DNA of 64,000 bases from JBBQXK01 sp038209775 (GTDB taxonomy: Bacteria; Pseudomonadota; Alphaproteobacteria; Rhodobacterales; Rhodobacteraceae). The translations under genes and the position numbers were made by a program. Below are positions 24,636 to 33,335 of the stretch, in pieces (the first letter of the stretch is position 1; each line of letters starts with the position of its first letter). The stretch spans positions 1 through 64,000 of the forward strand of contig JBBQXK010000013.1 of assembly GCA_038209775.1 (NCBI GenBank), written 5' to 3'. The notes beneath the pieces were generated by a model. The model was given only the letters and a program-made list of their open reading frames with translations, was not told the DNA's origin and did not search any database.

Positions 24636-25342
24636 ACCCAGCGCCCGCTGAGCCGGGTGGCGCTGTTGCCGACCAGCACGACGGTGCGCATGTCGGCCAT
24701 CTCTGGCGTCGCCTCGGACAGCGTCACGGTTGTGATATGTTCGTCCGGGGTGGCAACGGCGCGGGCAAAGGTGATCAGGCGCGCGGGCCCGCAGACCTCG
24801 GCCAGCACCTCCAGCGTGCGGGCAAACTGGTGGGGTCGGCTGGCCGAGCGGGGGTTGTAGAAGGCCATCGCGAAATCCGCCTGCGCCGCCAGCCGGAGGC
24901 GGCGTTCCACCAGCGCCCATGGCTTGAGGTTGTCGCTGAGGTTGATCGCGCAGAAATCATGGCCCAGCGGCGCGCCCGCCCGCGCCGCCGCCGCCAGCAT
25001 GGCGGTGATGCCGGGCAGGATGCGGATGTCGGCGTCGGGGCTGCCCGCCGCCTCATGCGCCTCGAACAGAGCCGAGGCCATGGCAAACACCCCGGGATCG
25101 CCTGAAGATACGATCACCACGCGCCCCCCCGCCGCCGCCAGTGACAGCGCAAGGCGGGCGCGGTCCAGTTCCACCCGGTTGTCCGATGCATGCAGCACCA
25201 GCCCGTCGCGCGGGGCCACGCGCGCGACATAGGGGATGTAGCCGACCACATCCGTGGCCATGGCCAGCGCCGCCGTCACCTCGGGCGTGACCAGTGCGGC
25301 ATCGCCCGGCCCAAGCCCCGCCACGGCAATCCACCCGCTCAC
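24611..25342 (-). CDS. cobJ: Precorrin-3B C17-methyltransferase
   Basis: SAM enzyme that methylates C17 with ring contraction to form precorrin-4. Motifs: WIAVAGLGPGDAALVTPEV, VVGYIPYV, VVIVSSGDPGVFAMAS, and ADFAMAFYNPRSASRP. The frame stays open upstream through a dispersed repeat (to a GTG at 25402), giving an implausible N-terminal extension. The GTG at 25340-25342 gives a normal 243-residue protein but has only a weak ribosome-binding site, so the start is uncertain. The 3' end overlaps cobK on the other strand. Confidence 0.92.
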   Translation of the reverse strand: MSGWIAVAGLGPGDAALVTPEVTAALAMATDVVGYIPYVARVAPRDGLVLHASDNRVELDRARLALSLAAAGGRVVIVSSGDPGVFAMASALFEAHEAAGSPDADIRILPGITAMLAAAARAGAPLGHDFCAINLSDNLKPWALVERRLRLAAQADFAMAFYNPRSASRPHQFARTLEVLAEVCGPARLITFARAVATPDEHITTVTLSEATPEMADMRTVVLVGNSATRLSGRWVYTPRSAE

Positions 25343-25377
25343 CGCAACCACCGCCTTGCCCTTGCTCTTTCCTGCCG

Positions 25378-25430
25378 CTTTTTCTGTCCCCAAGTATCCC
25401 ACGGGGGTGCGGGGGTGTGAAACCCCCGCG
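25378..25430. repeat. Dispersed repeat, copy 6, at the cobJ 5' end
   Basis: CTTTTTCTGTCCCCAAGTAT, CCCACGGGGGTGC, then GGGGGTGTGAAACCCCC. It lies between cobI and cobJ and is open in the cobJ frame, which makes the true cobJ start hard to place. Confidence 0.8.
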
Positions 25431-25457
25431 GCGCAGCATCAGAGCACGCATAACCTG

Positions 25458-26186
25458 TCATTCCGGAGCCTCCGGCCGCCGCCCGTGCCCGGGCACCAGC
25501 ACGATGGCGAAGTACGGACAGTCGGCATCCTCCACCTCGGCCAGACTCGCGATGCGCTGGCCGGGCATCGTGCCGCGTTCAACCAGCATCGCCTCGCTCA
25601 GCCGCCCGGCGCGTTCCAGCGCGCGGCGCACGCGGGGCAGGTTGCGGCCGGTTTTCATGATCGCCAGCGCGTCCGACCGGGACATCGCGGCCACCAGCGC
25701 ATCTTCCGGCAGGGTGCCCATCACCACCGTCAGCACATCATCGCCCCAGGTCATCGGGCCGATGCCGTTCCAGCAGCCGACCATGCCGGGGATGCCGGGG
25801 ATGACCTCGATGGCGGTCTTGCCCTGCAGCCGCATGTAAAGGTGCATGAACGAGCCGTAAAAGAACGGATCCCCCTCGCACAGCACCACCACCTCGCCCG
25901 GCAGGGCCAGAAGCCGCGCCGCCCAGTCGTCGTAGAACCCCGACAGGGCGGTGACATAGGCGGGGCTGTCAAAGGCAAGTTCGGTGGTGACGGGATATTC
26001 CATCGCGTGTTCGGCCACATCGGGCGCCAGCATCCCCGCGACAATGGCGCGGGCCTGCCCGGCGCGCCCGGCCTTGCGGAAATAGGCGATCTGCGTGGCC
26101 CCCCGCACGGCGCGGTCGGCCTTGACCGACATCAGGCCGGGGTCGCCCGGGCCAAGCCCCGCACAGATCAGCCGCGCCATCGTCAT
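25458..26186 (-). CDS. cobI: Precorrin-2 C20-methyltransferase
   Basis: SAM-dependent methylation of precorrin-2 at C20 to give precorrin-3A. The 242-residue protein starts MTMARLICAGLGPGDPGLMSV, followed by IAYFRKAGR, VVVLCEGDPFFYGSFMHLYMR and VIPGIPGMVGCWN, diagnostic for CobI/CbiL. The ATG overlaps the cobH stop (ATGA). It is separated from cobJ by a copy of the dispersed repeat, which may attenuate downstream expression. Confidence 0.94.
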   Translation of the reverse strand: MTMARLICAGLGPGDPGLMSVKADRAVRGATQIAYFRKAGRAGQARAIVAGMLAPDVAEHAMEYPVTTELAFDSPAYVTALSGFYDDWAARLLALPGEVVVLCEGDPFFYGSFMHLYMRLQGKTAIEVIPGIPGMVGCWNGIGPMTWGDDVLTVVMGTLPEDALVAAMSRSDALAIMKTGRNLPRVRRALERAGRLSEAMLVERGTMPGQRIASLAEVEDADCPYFAIVLVPGHGRRPEAPE

Positions 26187-26812
26187 TCCCTCCGGCTGGC
26201 CAGCGCGTTGACGGCGGCGACGGTGATTGCCGATCCGCCCAGCCGCCCGTTGACCACCACCGCCCCGCATGGCGGTTCCGCCATCAGCGCCGCCTTGGAT
26301 TCGGCGGCACCGATGAAACCGACCGGACAGCCGATGATCGCGGCAGGACGCGGGCAGGCGGGGTCTTCCAGCATGTTCAGAAGGTGGAAAAGGGCGGTCG
26401 GCGCGTTGCCGATGGCGACGACGGCGCCGGCCAGGTGCGGCCGCCACAACTCGACCGCCGCCGCGCTGCGGGTATTGCCCATGGCGGCGGCAAGGGCGGG
26501 TACAGAGGCATCGTGCAGGGTGCAGATCACCGCATTGCCGGCGGGCAGGCGGGTGCGGGTGATGCCCTCGCTGACCATCCGCACGTCGCACAGGATGGGT
26601 GCGCCGCCCTCCAGTGCCGCCCGCGCGGTGATTGCCATGCCGGGGGTGAAGGCCACATGCGCCGCCAACGCCACCATGCCGGCGGCATGGATCATGCGGA
26701 CCACGACCACCTCTTCCTCGGGGGTAAAGCGGGCAAGATCGGCCTCGGCCCGGATCGTGGCAAAGGACCGCAGATAGATCGCGGCACCGTCGGTTTCATA
26801 GGTGTGGGGCAT
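26183..26812 (-). CDS. cobH: Precorrin-8X methylmutase
   Basis: Moves the C11 methyl group to C12, forming hydrogenobyrinate. The 209-residue protein has FTPEEEVVVVRMIHAAGM, containing the catalytic histidine region, then DVRMVSEGITRTRLP, AVVAIGNAPTALF and CPVGFIGAAESK. Its start lies inside the 3' end of cobG (17-bp overlap) and its stop overlaps the cobI start, so these genes are translationally coupled. Confidence 0.95.
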   Translation of the reverse strand: MPHTYETDGAAIYLRSFATIRAEADLARFTPEEEVVVVRMIHAAGMVALAAHVAFTPGMAITARAALEGGAPILCDVRMVSEGITRTRLPAGNAVICTLHDASVPALAAAMGNTRSAAAVELWRPHLAGAVVAIGNAPTALFHLLNMLEDPACPRPAAIIGCPVGFIGAAESKAALMAEPPCGAVVVNGRLGGSAITVAAVNALASRRE

Positions 26813-27950
26813 GGGACTGCTCGATGAGATGGGCTGCGGTAATCGGGCCGGGGGGCAGGGTGACGCCGGTGTCGGCGGTGGTGCCGTGGCGCACCAGTGC
26901 CCAGCCGTCCGGTTGCGCCACCAGCGTGAGCGGGGCCACCCCGGGATGCGCGCAGCCCTTGGCACAGCCCGACACATGCAGGTGCAACGGTGGCGCGATC
27001 CCCGGCGCCAGCGCACGCGCCAGCGGGCGGGTGGGTTGCAGGGCCTGCGGACAGCCCGGTGCGCCGGTACAGGCGGTCACGCGGAGAAGGGGGTCATCCG
27101 CATGTTGGATCAGGCCCGGGATGTCGGGGCGCGCGGTCAGACCTTCGACCATGAGCATCCGCCAAGGGGTGGTGCGCAGGGGCCCAAGCCGCGACAGCGC
27201 CGCCAGCGTGTCGGCGCCGCACTGGCCAAAGGCCAGTGCCACAAGCCAGCCTTGCGGGTGGGGGCCGGGCAGGGCGGTGGTCGCAGCACCGCCGGCGGCC
27301 TGCGCATACCCTTCGGGCAGCACCGCGCCCGCCGCCAGATGCCAAGCCATCCGCCCGCGTCCTTCGGCGGCACCGTCCGAGGCAAGGAACCACCGGGCAA
27401 GGGCGATGGCCTCGGCAGCGGCGGTGGCGGCGGTGACCGGCTTGCCGCCGCCGGTGGCCGGCCGAACCATCAGACCCTGCGGCCCGTGTTCGATGGTGAT
27501 ATCGGCGGGCACGCCGCGCAACACCGGCACCGGCCCCGCATCCACGGCAAAGCCGAACTTGGCCGTCAGGTCGGGGGCATCCGCCGCCGCCAGAAGGCGG
27601 GCAAGGTCGGCGCCGATGCGGTGGCTGTCGTCGCCCGGTTGCCAGAACGGCGTCATCACGATGTTGCGTCGCGCCTCGGTGCCCGCGTCGGGGTCGGTCA
27701 GGGACAGGGCGCGCAGGCCTTGGATCAGGGGGGTATGGCCAGCCTCGGTCACGCCACGGATCTGGATATTGGCGCGCGACGACAGGTCGATCAGGCCGCT
27801 GCCAAAGTCCTGTGACAACGCGGCGATCCCAGCCGCCTGCACTTCGGTCAGCTGCCCCAGTGGCGGGCGCACACGTACCACCCAGCCATCGCCCGACAGC
27901 ATCGGGCGCAACGCCCCCGGGCACCAGCCTTTGACGACAGGCGCGGTCAT
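26796..27950 (-). CDS. cobG: Precorrin-3B synthase
   Basis: Oxygen-dependent monooxygenase with a [4Fe-4S] centre that hydroxylates C20 and forms the gamma-lactone of precorrin-3B; a marker of the aerobic pathway. The 384-residue protein has the sulfite/nitrite-reductase-like fold. Cluster ligands are visible in VTACTGAPGCPQAL and CAKGCAHPGVAP, and the N-terminal ferredoxin-like half contains DLSSRANIQIRGV. The ATG at 27948-27950 overlaps the stop of a 100-codon ORF. Presence of this gene excludes a purely anaerobic route. Confidence 0.92.
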   Translation of the reverse strand: MTAPVVKGWCPGALRPMLSGDGWVVRVRPPLGQLTEVQAAGIAALSQDFGSGLIDLSSRANIQIRGVTEAGHTPLIQGLRALSLTDPDAGTEARRNIVMTPFWQPGDDSHRIGADLARLLAAADAPDLTAKFGFAVDAGPVPVLRGVPADITIEHGPQGLMVRPATGGGKPVTAATAAAEAIALARWFLASDGAAEGRGRMAWHLAAGAVLPEGYAQAAGGAATTALPGPHPQGWLVALAFGQCGADTLAALSRLGPLRTTPWRMLMVEGLTARPDIPGLIQHADDPLLRVTACTGAPGCPQALQPTRPLARALAPGIAPPLHLHVSGCAKGCAHPGVAPLTLVAQPDGWALVRHGTTADTGVTLPPGPITAAHLIEQSHAPHL

Positions 27951-28249
27951 GGTCCCATCCCAGCGACGGATGCGGCGGACCTTGTCGCCCGACGACCCGT
28001 CGGGTTGCATGGTGAAACCCGGTGTCGTTGGCGGTCGGGGGCATCGGAGTGGGGCCGGGAAGGGCCGGGCAGTGACGCCTCACGTCCCGCAGGGTCGGCA
28101 CGTCGAGCCACCGCCAGCCCCATGACACGGGCGCTGACGGCTCCCATCAGCCTGTTGCCAAATGCCTTGGCAAACTGCCCGGGTGTTTGGCGCAGGGGCA
28201 TCACCTGCTTTGCCCCCCGGCAACGCCCACTGACCCAAGCCATCGTCAT
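27947..28249 (-). CDS. Possible 100-residue protein between cobN and cobG, unrecognised
   Basis: An open frame fills the gap between cobN and cobG exactly: its ATG overlaps the cobN stop by four bases and its stop overlaps the cobG ATG by four bases, the junction style used across this operon. The protein (MTMAWVSGRCRGAKQVMPLR at the start) matches no family I know and is arginine- and proline-rich toward the end. About 68% of its third positions are G or C, which I judge lower than in neighbouring genes, so it may be a spacer that happens to be open. A 7-bp stem (TTGCCAA/TTGGCAA) lies at 28155-28173. Confidence 0.35.
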   Translation of the reverse strand: MTMAWVSGRCRGAKQVMPLRQTPGQFAKAFGNRLMGAVSARVMGLAVARRADPAGREASLPGPSRPHSDAPDRQRHRVSPCNPTGRRATRSAASVAGMGP

Positions 28250-31200
28250 TCCCCGGCCCCCATCGCAATCGAATTGCGCCGGGTTGCCCAGAGGCCTGCC
28301 GCCCTGAGGGCCGTGAAACGGTCGTGCAGGCGGGCGAGGGCGCCGGGGTTGTGGCGGGCGAGGAAGGCCACGACGTCGTCGCGGCCCAGCGTGGCGTCAT
28401 GGTAGAGGTCGAAAAGGTGCGGCGGCACGCGGTGGGTGAGGTGGGCAAAGGCCGCGAGATGGTCGAGGGTTGCGGCAATCTCGGCCCCGCCACGAAACCC
28501 GTGCGCCATCATGCCGTCGGCCCATGCGGGGTTGGCGGCGCGGGCGCGGACGACGCGGGCGATCTCTTCGGGCAGCGTGCGTGCGCGGGGGCGGTCGGGG
28601 GTGGTGGCGTCGATGTGGTAAAGGGCGGGCGCGCTGCCCCCCAGTGCCGCCACGGCGGCGGCAAAGCCACCCTCGTGGGCGGCATAGTCGGCGGCCACCA
28701 GCACATCGGTTTCGGCCAGATCCTGCACATGGGCAAAGGCGTCGGCCTGTCTGACCCGTTGTTCCAGTGCGGCGCGGGCGGGGTGCGAGGTACCCTGCGC
28801 GTCGATGGCCCAACTGCTGGCGTCAAGCCAGGCCTGCCCAGCGGCAAGGCGGCCTTGGGGGGTCAGGTCGTCCATCGCGGCAGCCATGCCCATGCCGTAC
28901 TGGCCGGGTTCGGGGCCAAAGACGCGGGGGGTGGGGGTGGCATAGGGGTTGTCGGTGGGGCTCTCATCCCGCCGGGACAGGGCCTGAGATGCGGCCTCGA
29001 ACATCTGCGCCAGCCCCGGGAACACGTCGCGGAACAGGCCCGAGACGCGCAGGGTCACGTCGATCCGGGGCCGGTCCAGAAGGGCGAGCGGCAGGATGTC
29101 GAACCCGGTCACGCGGTCGCTGGCCGCATCCCAGCGGGGGGCAAGGCCCGCCAGATGCAGCGCCATCGCAAATTCCTCGCCCGCCGTGCGCATGGTGGCC
29201 GAACCCCAGAGATCAACCACCAGCCCCTGCGGCCAGTCGCCGTGGTCCTGCAGGTGGCGGCGCAGCAGTTCCTCGGCCAGTTTCACGCCCTGGGCATGGG
29301 CGGCATGGCTGGGGACGGCGCGGGGATCGACGGAATAAAGGTTGCGCCCGGTGGGCAGCACGTCGGTGCGGCCACGGTAGGGTGAGCCGGCCGGCCCCGC
29401 GTCCACGCGGCGGCCATCGAGGGCTGTGAGCAACCCCTCCATCTCGCCCGTACCCTGACCGTAGATGTGCAGGCCTATGCCGAAGCGGCTTTCCTTGAGG
29501 TCGCAGACGAAGCGGTCGATCCGGGTGATCGCCTCGGCGGGGGTGGCGTGGGGGGGCAGGCCAAGGTCATCCTCGACGCCTGCCGCCTGTGCCTCGGCCC
29601 GGATCGCCGCAATCAGGCGGGTGCGGCGGGCGGGGTCGAGGCCGTCGGCGGTGGAGTATTCGTCAAGCAGCGATTCGAGGCGGGTCAGGGTGTCGGGGGT
29701 CTGGGCCGTGGCCATGGGCGGGGGCAGGTGGCCGAGGGTGACTGCCCCGATGCGGCGCTTGGCCTGTGCGGCCTCGCCCGGGTCGTTGACGATGAAGGGG
29801 TAGATCACCGGCAGCGGGCCGGTCAGCGCCTGAGGCCAGCAGTCATCGGACAGCGCCACGGCCTTGCCGGGCAGCCATTCAAGGGTGCCATGGGCGCCGA
29901 CATGGATCAGGGCATGGGGGTTTTGCGACCGGAGCCAGAGGTAGAAGGCGACATAGGCATGGCGGGGGGTACGCGCGAGGTCGTGGTAGCTGGCGTCACG
30001 GGTGGTGACTTCGCCCCGTTCGGGTTGCAGGGCGATAAGCATGTGGCCCCGTTTGACGGCATGGAATCGGAAGTAGCCGTTTTGGCAGGCGGGGTCGGTT
30101 GCGGGGTCGCCCCAGGCGGTTTGGAGATTTTGCCGCAGGGTTTCGGGGAGGGATACGAGGGCTGTTCGGTAGTTGGCAAGGGGCCAGTCGAGGGTTTCGG
30201 TCTGCAACGTCAGTTCCAGCGGCTCGGAGGGGGGGGCGCTGCCCCCCGCCTGCGGCTCCCCCCGGGATATTTGGGGCAAGGTGAATGGGCAGGTGGCGAA
30301 GCCCTGTTGGCCGAGGTGGGTGAGGATTGCCTCGGCGGAGGCGAGGGCGTCGAGGCCGACGGCGTGGGCGAGGTTCCAGGTCTTGCCGGGGTAGGTGGAG
30401 AGGATCATCGCGAGGTGGCGTTCCGCGCGGGGGGTGGTGGCGAGGCGGTGCCATGCGGTGATGCGGTCAGCGATGGCGGTGATGCGGGCGGGGTCGGCGC
30501 GGTGTGCAAAGCGGGAAAACTGGAGGTGGGGGTCGCGCTTGCCGGGGGATTTGAAGCTGGCGACGCCTGCGAAAAGGCGACCGTCAACTTCGGGAAGGAC
30601 CACATGCATCGCAAGGTCGGCGGGCGACAGGCCACGCTCGGCACCCGCCCAGTCGCGGCGCCGCGCGGTCGAGAGGGCGATCTGGAACACCGGGCAACCG
30701 GGGGCGTCGAGCGGCGATGTGCCGTCGTCGCCGCGTGCAGAGAAGGCGGTGGCGTTGACGATGGCGGCGGGGGCGAGGGTGGTCAGGGCGGTGCGGACCC
30801 ATGCCGCATGCGGACCTTTGAGCGAGGGGGCGAAGAGGCCGTATGCGTGGAACCCCCGGTCGCGCAGGGCGCGGATCAGGGCATCGACGGGGGCAGTGTC
30901 GGCGGCGGTAAGGTAGCTGCGGTAGAAGGTGACGGCGACGGCGGGGCCTGTGGTGGCGGGTTGTGGGATCACGCCACGGTCGGGGTCATACCAGCCGCAA
31001 TCGGGCACCGCCTTGTCGCCCACGACGGGGCCTGCATAAAGCCCGGCCGCCAGCGCCAGTTGCGCCAGCGCCGCCTGCGCCGCGACGGCGCCCCCCGCCT
31101 CGCACAGGGCCGTCAGGCGGCGGAGGGTCGAGACCGGCAGGGTGGACAGGGCATCCAGCCGCGCGTCGGGGCGGCCATCGGCGGGCAACACCGCCAACGC

Positions 31201-31527
31201 GATGCCGTGGCGGCGGGCGAGATCCTGCAGGGTAGCGAGGCCGTAGGGCCAATAGCTTTCGCCGCCGATCAGCCGCACGAGGATGCCCTTTGCATGGGTC
31301 AGGACCGCCTCGGCATAGGTATCGACTGACACGGGGTGTTTCAGGGCCACGATGTTCTGCAGCCGCAGGGTGGGCAGCGCGCCCGCCGCCCGGTGCCAGC
31401 CCGCCGCAAACGCCCCAAGGTCACTGTCGGAGAACGACAGGACCACCAGATCGGCGGGCGTCTGGCCGGGGTCGAAGGGGACCTCGGTTTCCTCAAGCCC
31501 GTGGGATTCGCGGAAGACGACGTGCAT
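28246..31527 (-). CDS. cobN: Cobaltochelatase large subunit
   Basis: ATP-dependent insertion of cobalt into hydrogenobyrinate a,c-diamide, acting with CobS and CobT, which are not in the window. The 1093-residue protein has the CobN/BchH layout: an N-terminal region (VVLSFSDSDLGAFAAGW), HVGAHGTLEWLPGKAVALSD in the centre and PTGRNLYSVDPRAVP with DLWGSATMRTAGEEFA toward the C-terminus. It is shorter than classical CobN (about 1275 residues). Residues ~413-433 (containing QISRGEPQAGGSAPPSEP) are encoded by a copy of the dispersed repeat. The start MHVVFRES overlaps the cobW stop by one base. Confidence 0.93.
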   Translation of the reverse strand: MHVVFRESHGLEETEVPFDPGQTPADLVVLSFSDSDLGAFAAGWHRAAGALPTLRLQNIVALKHPVSVDTYAEAVLTHAKGILVRLIGGESYWPYGLATLQDLARRHGIALAVLPADGRPDARLDALSTLPVSTLRRLTALCEAGGAVAAQAALAQLALAAGLYAGPVVGDKAVPDCGWYDPDRGVIPQPATTGPAVAVTFYRSYLTAADTAPVDALIRALRDRGFHAYGLFAPSLKGPHAAWVRTALTTLAPAAIVNATAFSARGDDGTSPLDAPGCPVFQIALSTARRRDWAGAERGLSPADLAMHVVLPEVDGRLFAGVASFKSPGKRDPHLQFSRFAHRADPARITAIADRITAWHRLATTPRAERHLAMILSTYPGKTWNLAHAVGLDALASAEAILTHLGQQGFATCPFTLPQISRGEPQAGGSAPPSEPLELTLQTETLDWPLANYRTALVSLPETLRQNLQTAWGDPATDPACQNGYFRFHAVKRGHMLIALQPERGEVTTRDASYHDLARTPRHAYVAFYLWLRSQNPHALIHVGAHGTLEWLPGKAVALSDDCWPQALTGPLPVIYPFIVNDPGEAAQAKRRIGAVTLGHLPPPMATAQTPDTLTRLESLLDEYSTADGLDPARRTRLIAAIRAEAQAAGVEDDLGLPPHATPAEAITRIDRFVCDLKESRFGIGLHIYGQGTGEMEGLLTALDGRRVDAGPAGSPYRGRTDVLPTGRNLYSVDPRAVPSHAAHAQGVKLAEELLRRHLQDHGDWPQGLVVDLWGSATMRTAGEEFAMALHLAGLAPRWDAASDRVTGFDILPLALLDRPRIDVTLRVSGLFRDVFPGLAQMFEAASQALSRRDESPTDNPYATPTPRVFGPEPGQYGMGMAAAMDDLTPQGRLAAGQAWLDASSWAIDAQGTSHPARAALEQRVRQADAFAHVQDLAETDVLVAADYAAHEGGFAAAVAALGGSAPALYHIDATTPDRPRARTLPEEIARVVRARAANPAWADGMMAHGFRGGAEIAATLDHLAAFAHLTHRVPPHLFDLYHDATLGRDDVVAFLARHNPGALARLHDRFTALRAAGLWATRRNSIAMGAGE
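30227..30288. repeat. Dispersed repeat copy 7, inside cobN
   Basis: GGAGGGGGGGGCGCTGCCCCCC, CCTGCGGCTCCCCCCGGGAT then ATTTGGGGCAAGGTGAATGG. It is the same element as the intergenic copies but lies within the cobN reading frame, adding about 20 residues without breaking the frame. Confidence 0.8.
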
Positions 31528-32561
31528 CAGGCCACCAGAACCGCCCGGATCGCGGCGGCGTCGATGTGGTGGTGTTCGGCGATGACGACAAGGCGGGTTT
31601 CGCGGGGGGTGCTGCCCCATGGCCGGTCGTACTGCGCACGCACCCGGGTGCCCACGGCCTGCACCAGCATCCGCAGGGGTTTGCCCGCGACGGCGACATA
31701 ACCCTTGACCCGCAGGATGTGCTGCTCGGTCGCCAGACGGCGGATCGCGTCCTGCAGCGCGTCGGGGTCGGTGATTTCGGGCAGGTCGATCACGACGGAT
31801 GCGAAATCGTCGTGTTCGTGGTCATCGTGGCCGTCATGGTGGCTGGGCCGTGCCGCGATGTCATCTTCGGCGGCGGCGTTCAGCCCAAGGATCACGCGGG
31901 GGTCGATGACACCTTCGGTCATCGCGATCATCGGCAGGGCGCGGGGAGATTCCGCCGTGATGACGGCGCGGGCGGCGGCAAGGCCCGCCTCACCCGCAAG
32001 ATCGGCCTTGGACAGAAGGACGATGTCGGCGCAGGCGATCTGATCCTCGAACACCTCGGACAGGGGGGTTTCGTGGTCAAGGCTGGGGTCGGCGGCGCGT
32101 TGTGCGTCCACCGCCACCGGATCGGGGGCAAAGCGGCCCGCCGCCACCGCCTCGGCATCGGCCAGCGTCACCACGCCGTCGACGGTGATGCGGGAGCGGA
32201 TCGCGGGCCAGTCGAACGCCTTGAGCAGGGGTTTCGGAAGGGCGAGCCCTGAGGTTTCGATGATGATGTGGTCGGGGCGGGTGGGCAGCGCCATCAGCGC
32301 CTCGATCGTCGGGATGAAATCCTCGGCCACGGTGCAGCAGATGCAGCCGTTGGCCAGTTCGACGATGTTTTCCACCGGGCACGACGCATCGGCGCAGGAT
32401 TTGAGGATGTCGCCGTCGACACCAAGCGTGCCGAACTCGTTCACCAGGATGGCCAGCCGCTTGCCCTGCGGGTTGGCCATCAGGTGACGGATGAGCGTGG
32501 TCTTGCCGGACCCCAGAAAGCCGGTGATGACGGTGACGGGGATTTTTGCGAGATCGGACAT
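31527..32561 (-). CDS. cobW: CobW-family GTPase (cobalamin biosynthesis metallochaperone)
   Basis: G3E-family GTPase of 344 residues, thought to deliver cobalt to the cobaltochelatase. It has the P-loop GFLGSGKTTLIRHL, the metal-binding GCICC motif in ELANGCICCTVAEDF, the IIETSGLALPKP switch and the SKADL specificity motif. A histidine/aspartate-rich stretch (PSHHDGHDDHEHDDF) near residues 240-254 probably binds metal, followed by the CobW C-terminal domain. It lies directly before cobN and two bases or fewer after the DUF1636 gene frame, consistent with joint function. Confidence 0.95.
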   Translation of the reverse strand: MSDLAKIPVTVITGFLGSGKTTLIRHLMANPQGKRLAILVNEFGTLGVDGDILKSCADASCPVENIVELANGCICCTVAEDFIPTIEALMALPTRPDHIIIETSGLALPKPLLKAFDWPAIRSRITVDGVVTLADAEAVAAGRFAPDPVAVDAQRAADPSLDHETPLSEVFEDQIACADIVLLSKADLAGEAGLAAARAVITAESPRALPMIAMTEGVIDPRVILGLNAAAEDDIAARPSHHDGHDDHEHDDFASVVIDLPEITDPDALQDAIRRLATEQHILRVKGYVAVAGKPLRMLVQAVGTRVRAQYDRPWGSTPRETRLVVIAEHHHIDAAAIRAVLVA

Positions 32562-32957
32562 TCAAAGGCTCTCCAGGGGGGGCACGCGGGCCAGGGATTG
32601 CTTGCGGAAAACCTCGGGGCGGTCGCGCCAGGGGACGATGCCGTCGGGGGTGGCGGCATAGCGGGCGGCGCCTTGCAGGATGTGGTCGGCATGCAGGGCG
32701 GGGTCGAGGTTGCCGTAGATGTAGGTCCACTTGCCGGGGGCCTGCAGCGCCACCGAACAGCCGTTCGAGCAGGCCGAGAGGCACTCGACCGGGCGGATGG
32801 TGACGCCGGGGGGCAGGTCGAGCGATGTGAGCGCGGCCAGAAGCTGCGCGCCGGGGCGGGGGGCGTCGGCCACAAGATCGGCGGGCAGCATGCCGTCACG
32901 CTTGCAGGTGATGCAGACGGCCAGCGTGGCGCGGGGGGCGGGGGTGGGGTCGGTCAT
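32562..32957 (-). CDS. DUF1636 family protein, first gene of the riboswitch-controlled cob operon
   Basis: A 131-residue protein with CITC near the N-terminus and CLSACSNGC in the middle (VECLSACSNGCSVALQAPG), then KWTYIYGNLDP. These cysteines suggest a thioredoxin-fold [2Fe-2S] or metal-binding site, as in the second DUF1636 protein at 18606-18923, though the two differ considerably. It is the first coding sequence after a cobalamin riboswitch and directly precedes cobW. A role in cobalt handling or electron supply is inferred from this position only. Confidence 0.82.
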   Translation of the reverse strand: MTDPTPAPRATLAVCITCKRDGMLPADLVADAPRPGAQLLAALTSLDLPPGVTIRPVECLSACSNGCSVALQAPGKWTYIYGNLDPALHADHILQGAARYAATPDGIVPWRDRPEVFRKQSLARVPPLESL

Positions 32958-33093
32958 GCAGTCCTTCGGGTATCGTTGGTTGGGCGTCGGGGGGGCATCG
33001 GGGGCGTCATGCGCCAGCTCGGACGTGGCGGCACAGATCGCACCGCAGCACCCTGCCGGTCGCGGAACACCCCGTCCGCCCGTTCGTCAGTCG

Positions 33094-33280
33094 TGGCACT
33101 GGCAGGTCTCCCGGCTGCACGAAGCGGGTTTCCCCCCGGTTCCGCCCTTCCCGGGGGTGTGACCCCAGTGGCATCGGAACCTCTTCGTTTCACGGTCGCG
33201 GGGGCGGCTGCGCTTTGGCCCTGCGAAGCGTCGCAAAGCCTGTCGCATTCCCTCTTCGCCTGTCGTACGACAGGCACCAG
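33094..33280 (-). ncRNA. Cobalamin riboswitch upstream of the DUF1636-cobW-cobN operon
   Basis: On the minus strand: GAAGAGGGAATGCG, GCAGCCGCCCCCGCGACCGT, GATGCCACTGGG and GCCGGGAGACCTGCCAGTG, in the order of the cobalamin class. It opens with a CCTGTCGTACGACAGG palindrome at 33259-33274. It ends about 135 bases before the first ATG. A TTGACA (33312-33317 on the minus strand) is a likely -35 element. Confidence 0.93.
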
Positions 33281-33335
33281 TGCTGGCCCGTGGTGGACCC
33301 CGGGCACCGCAGTGTCAAGAACGGGATGCGCCGTG

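Noticed and set aside
24611..25402. A longer CobJ starting at the GTG at 25402
   Set aside because: The added residues are translated from a dispersed repeat and precede the conserved methylase N-terminus by about 20 residues.
29467..31329. A plus-strand open frame of 620 codons opposite cobN
   Set aside because: CobN motifs on the other strand are unambiguous, and the plus-strand protein is Gly/Val-rich without domains.
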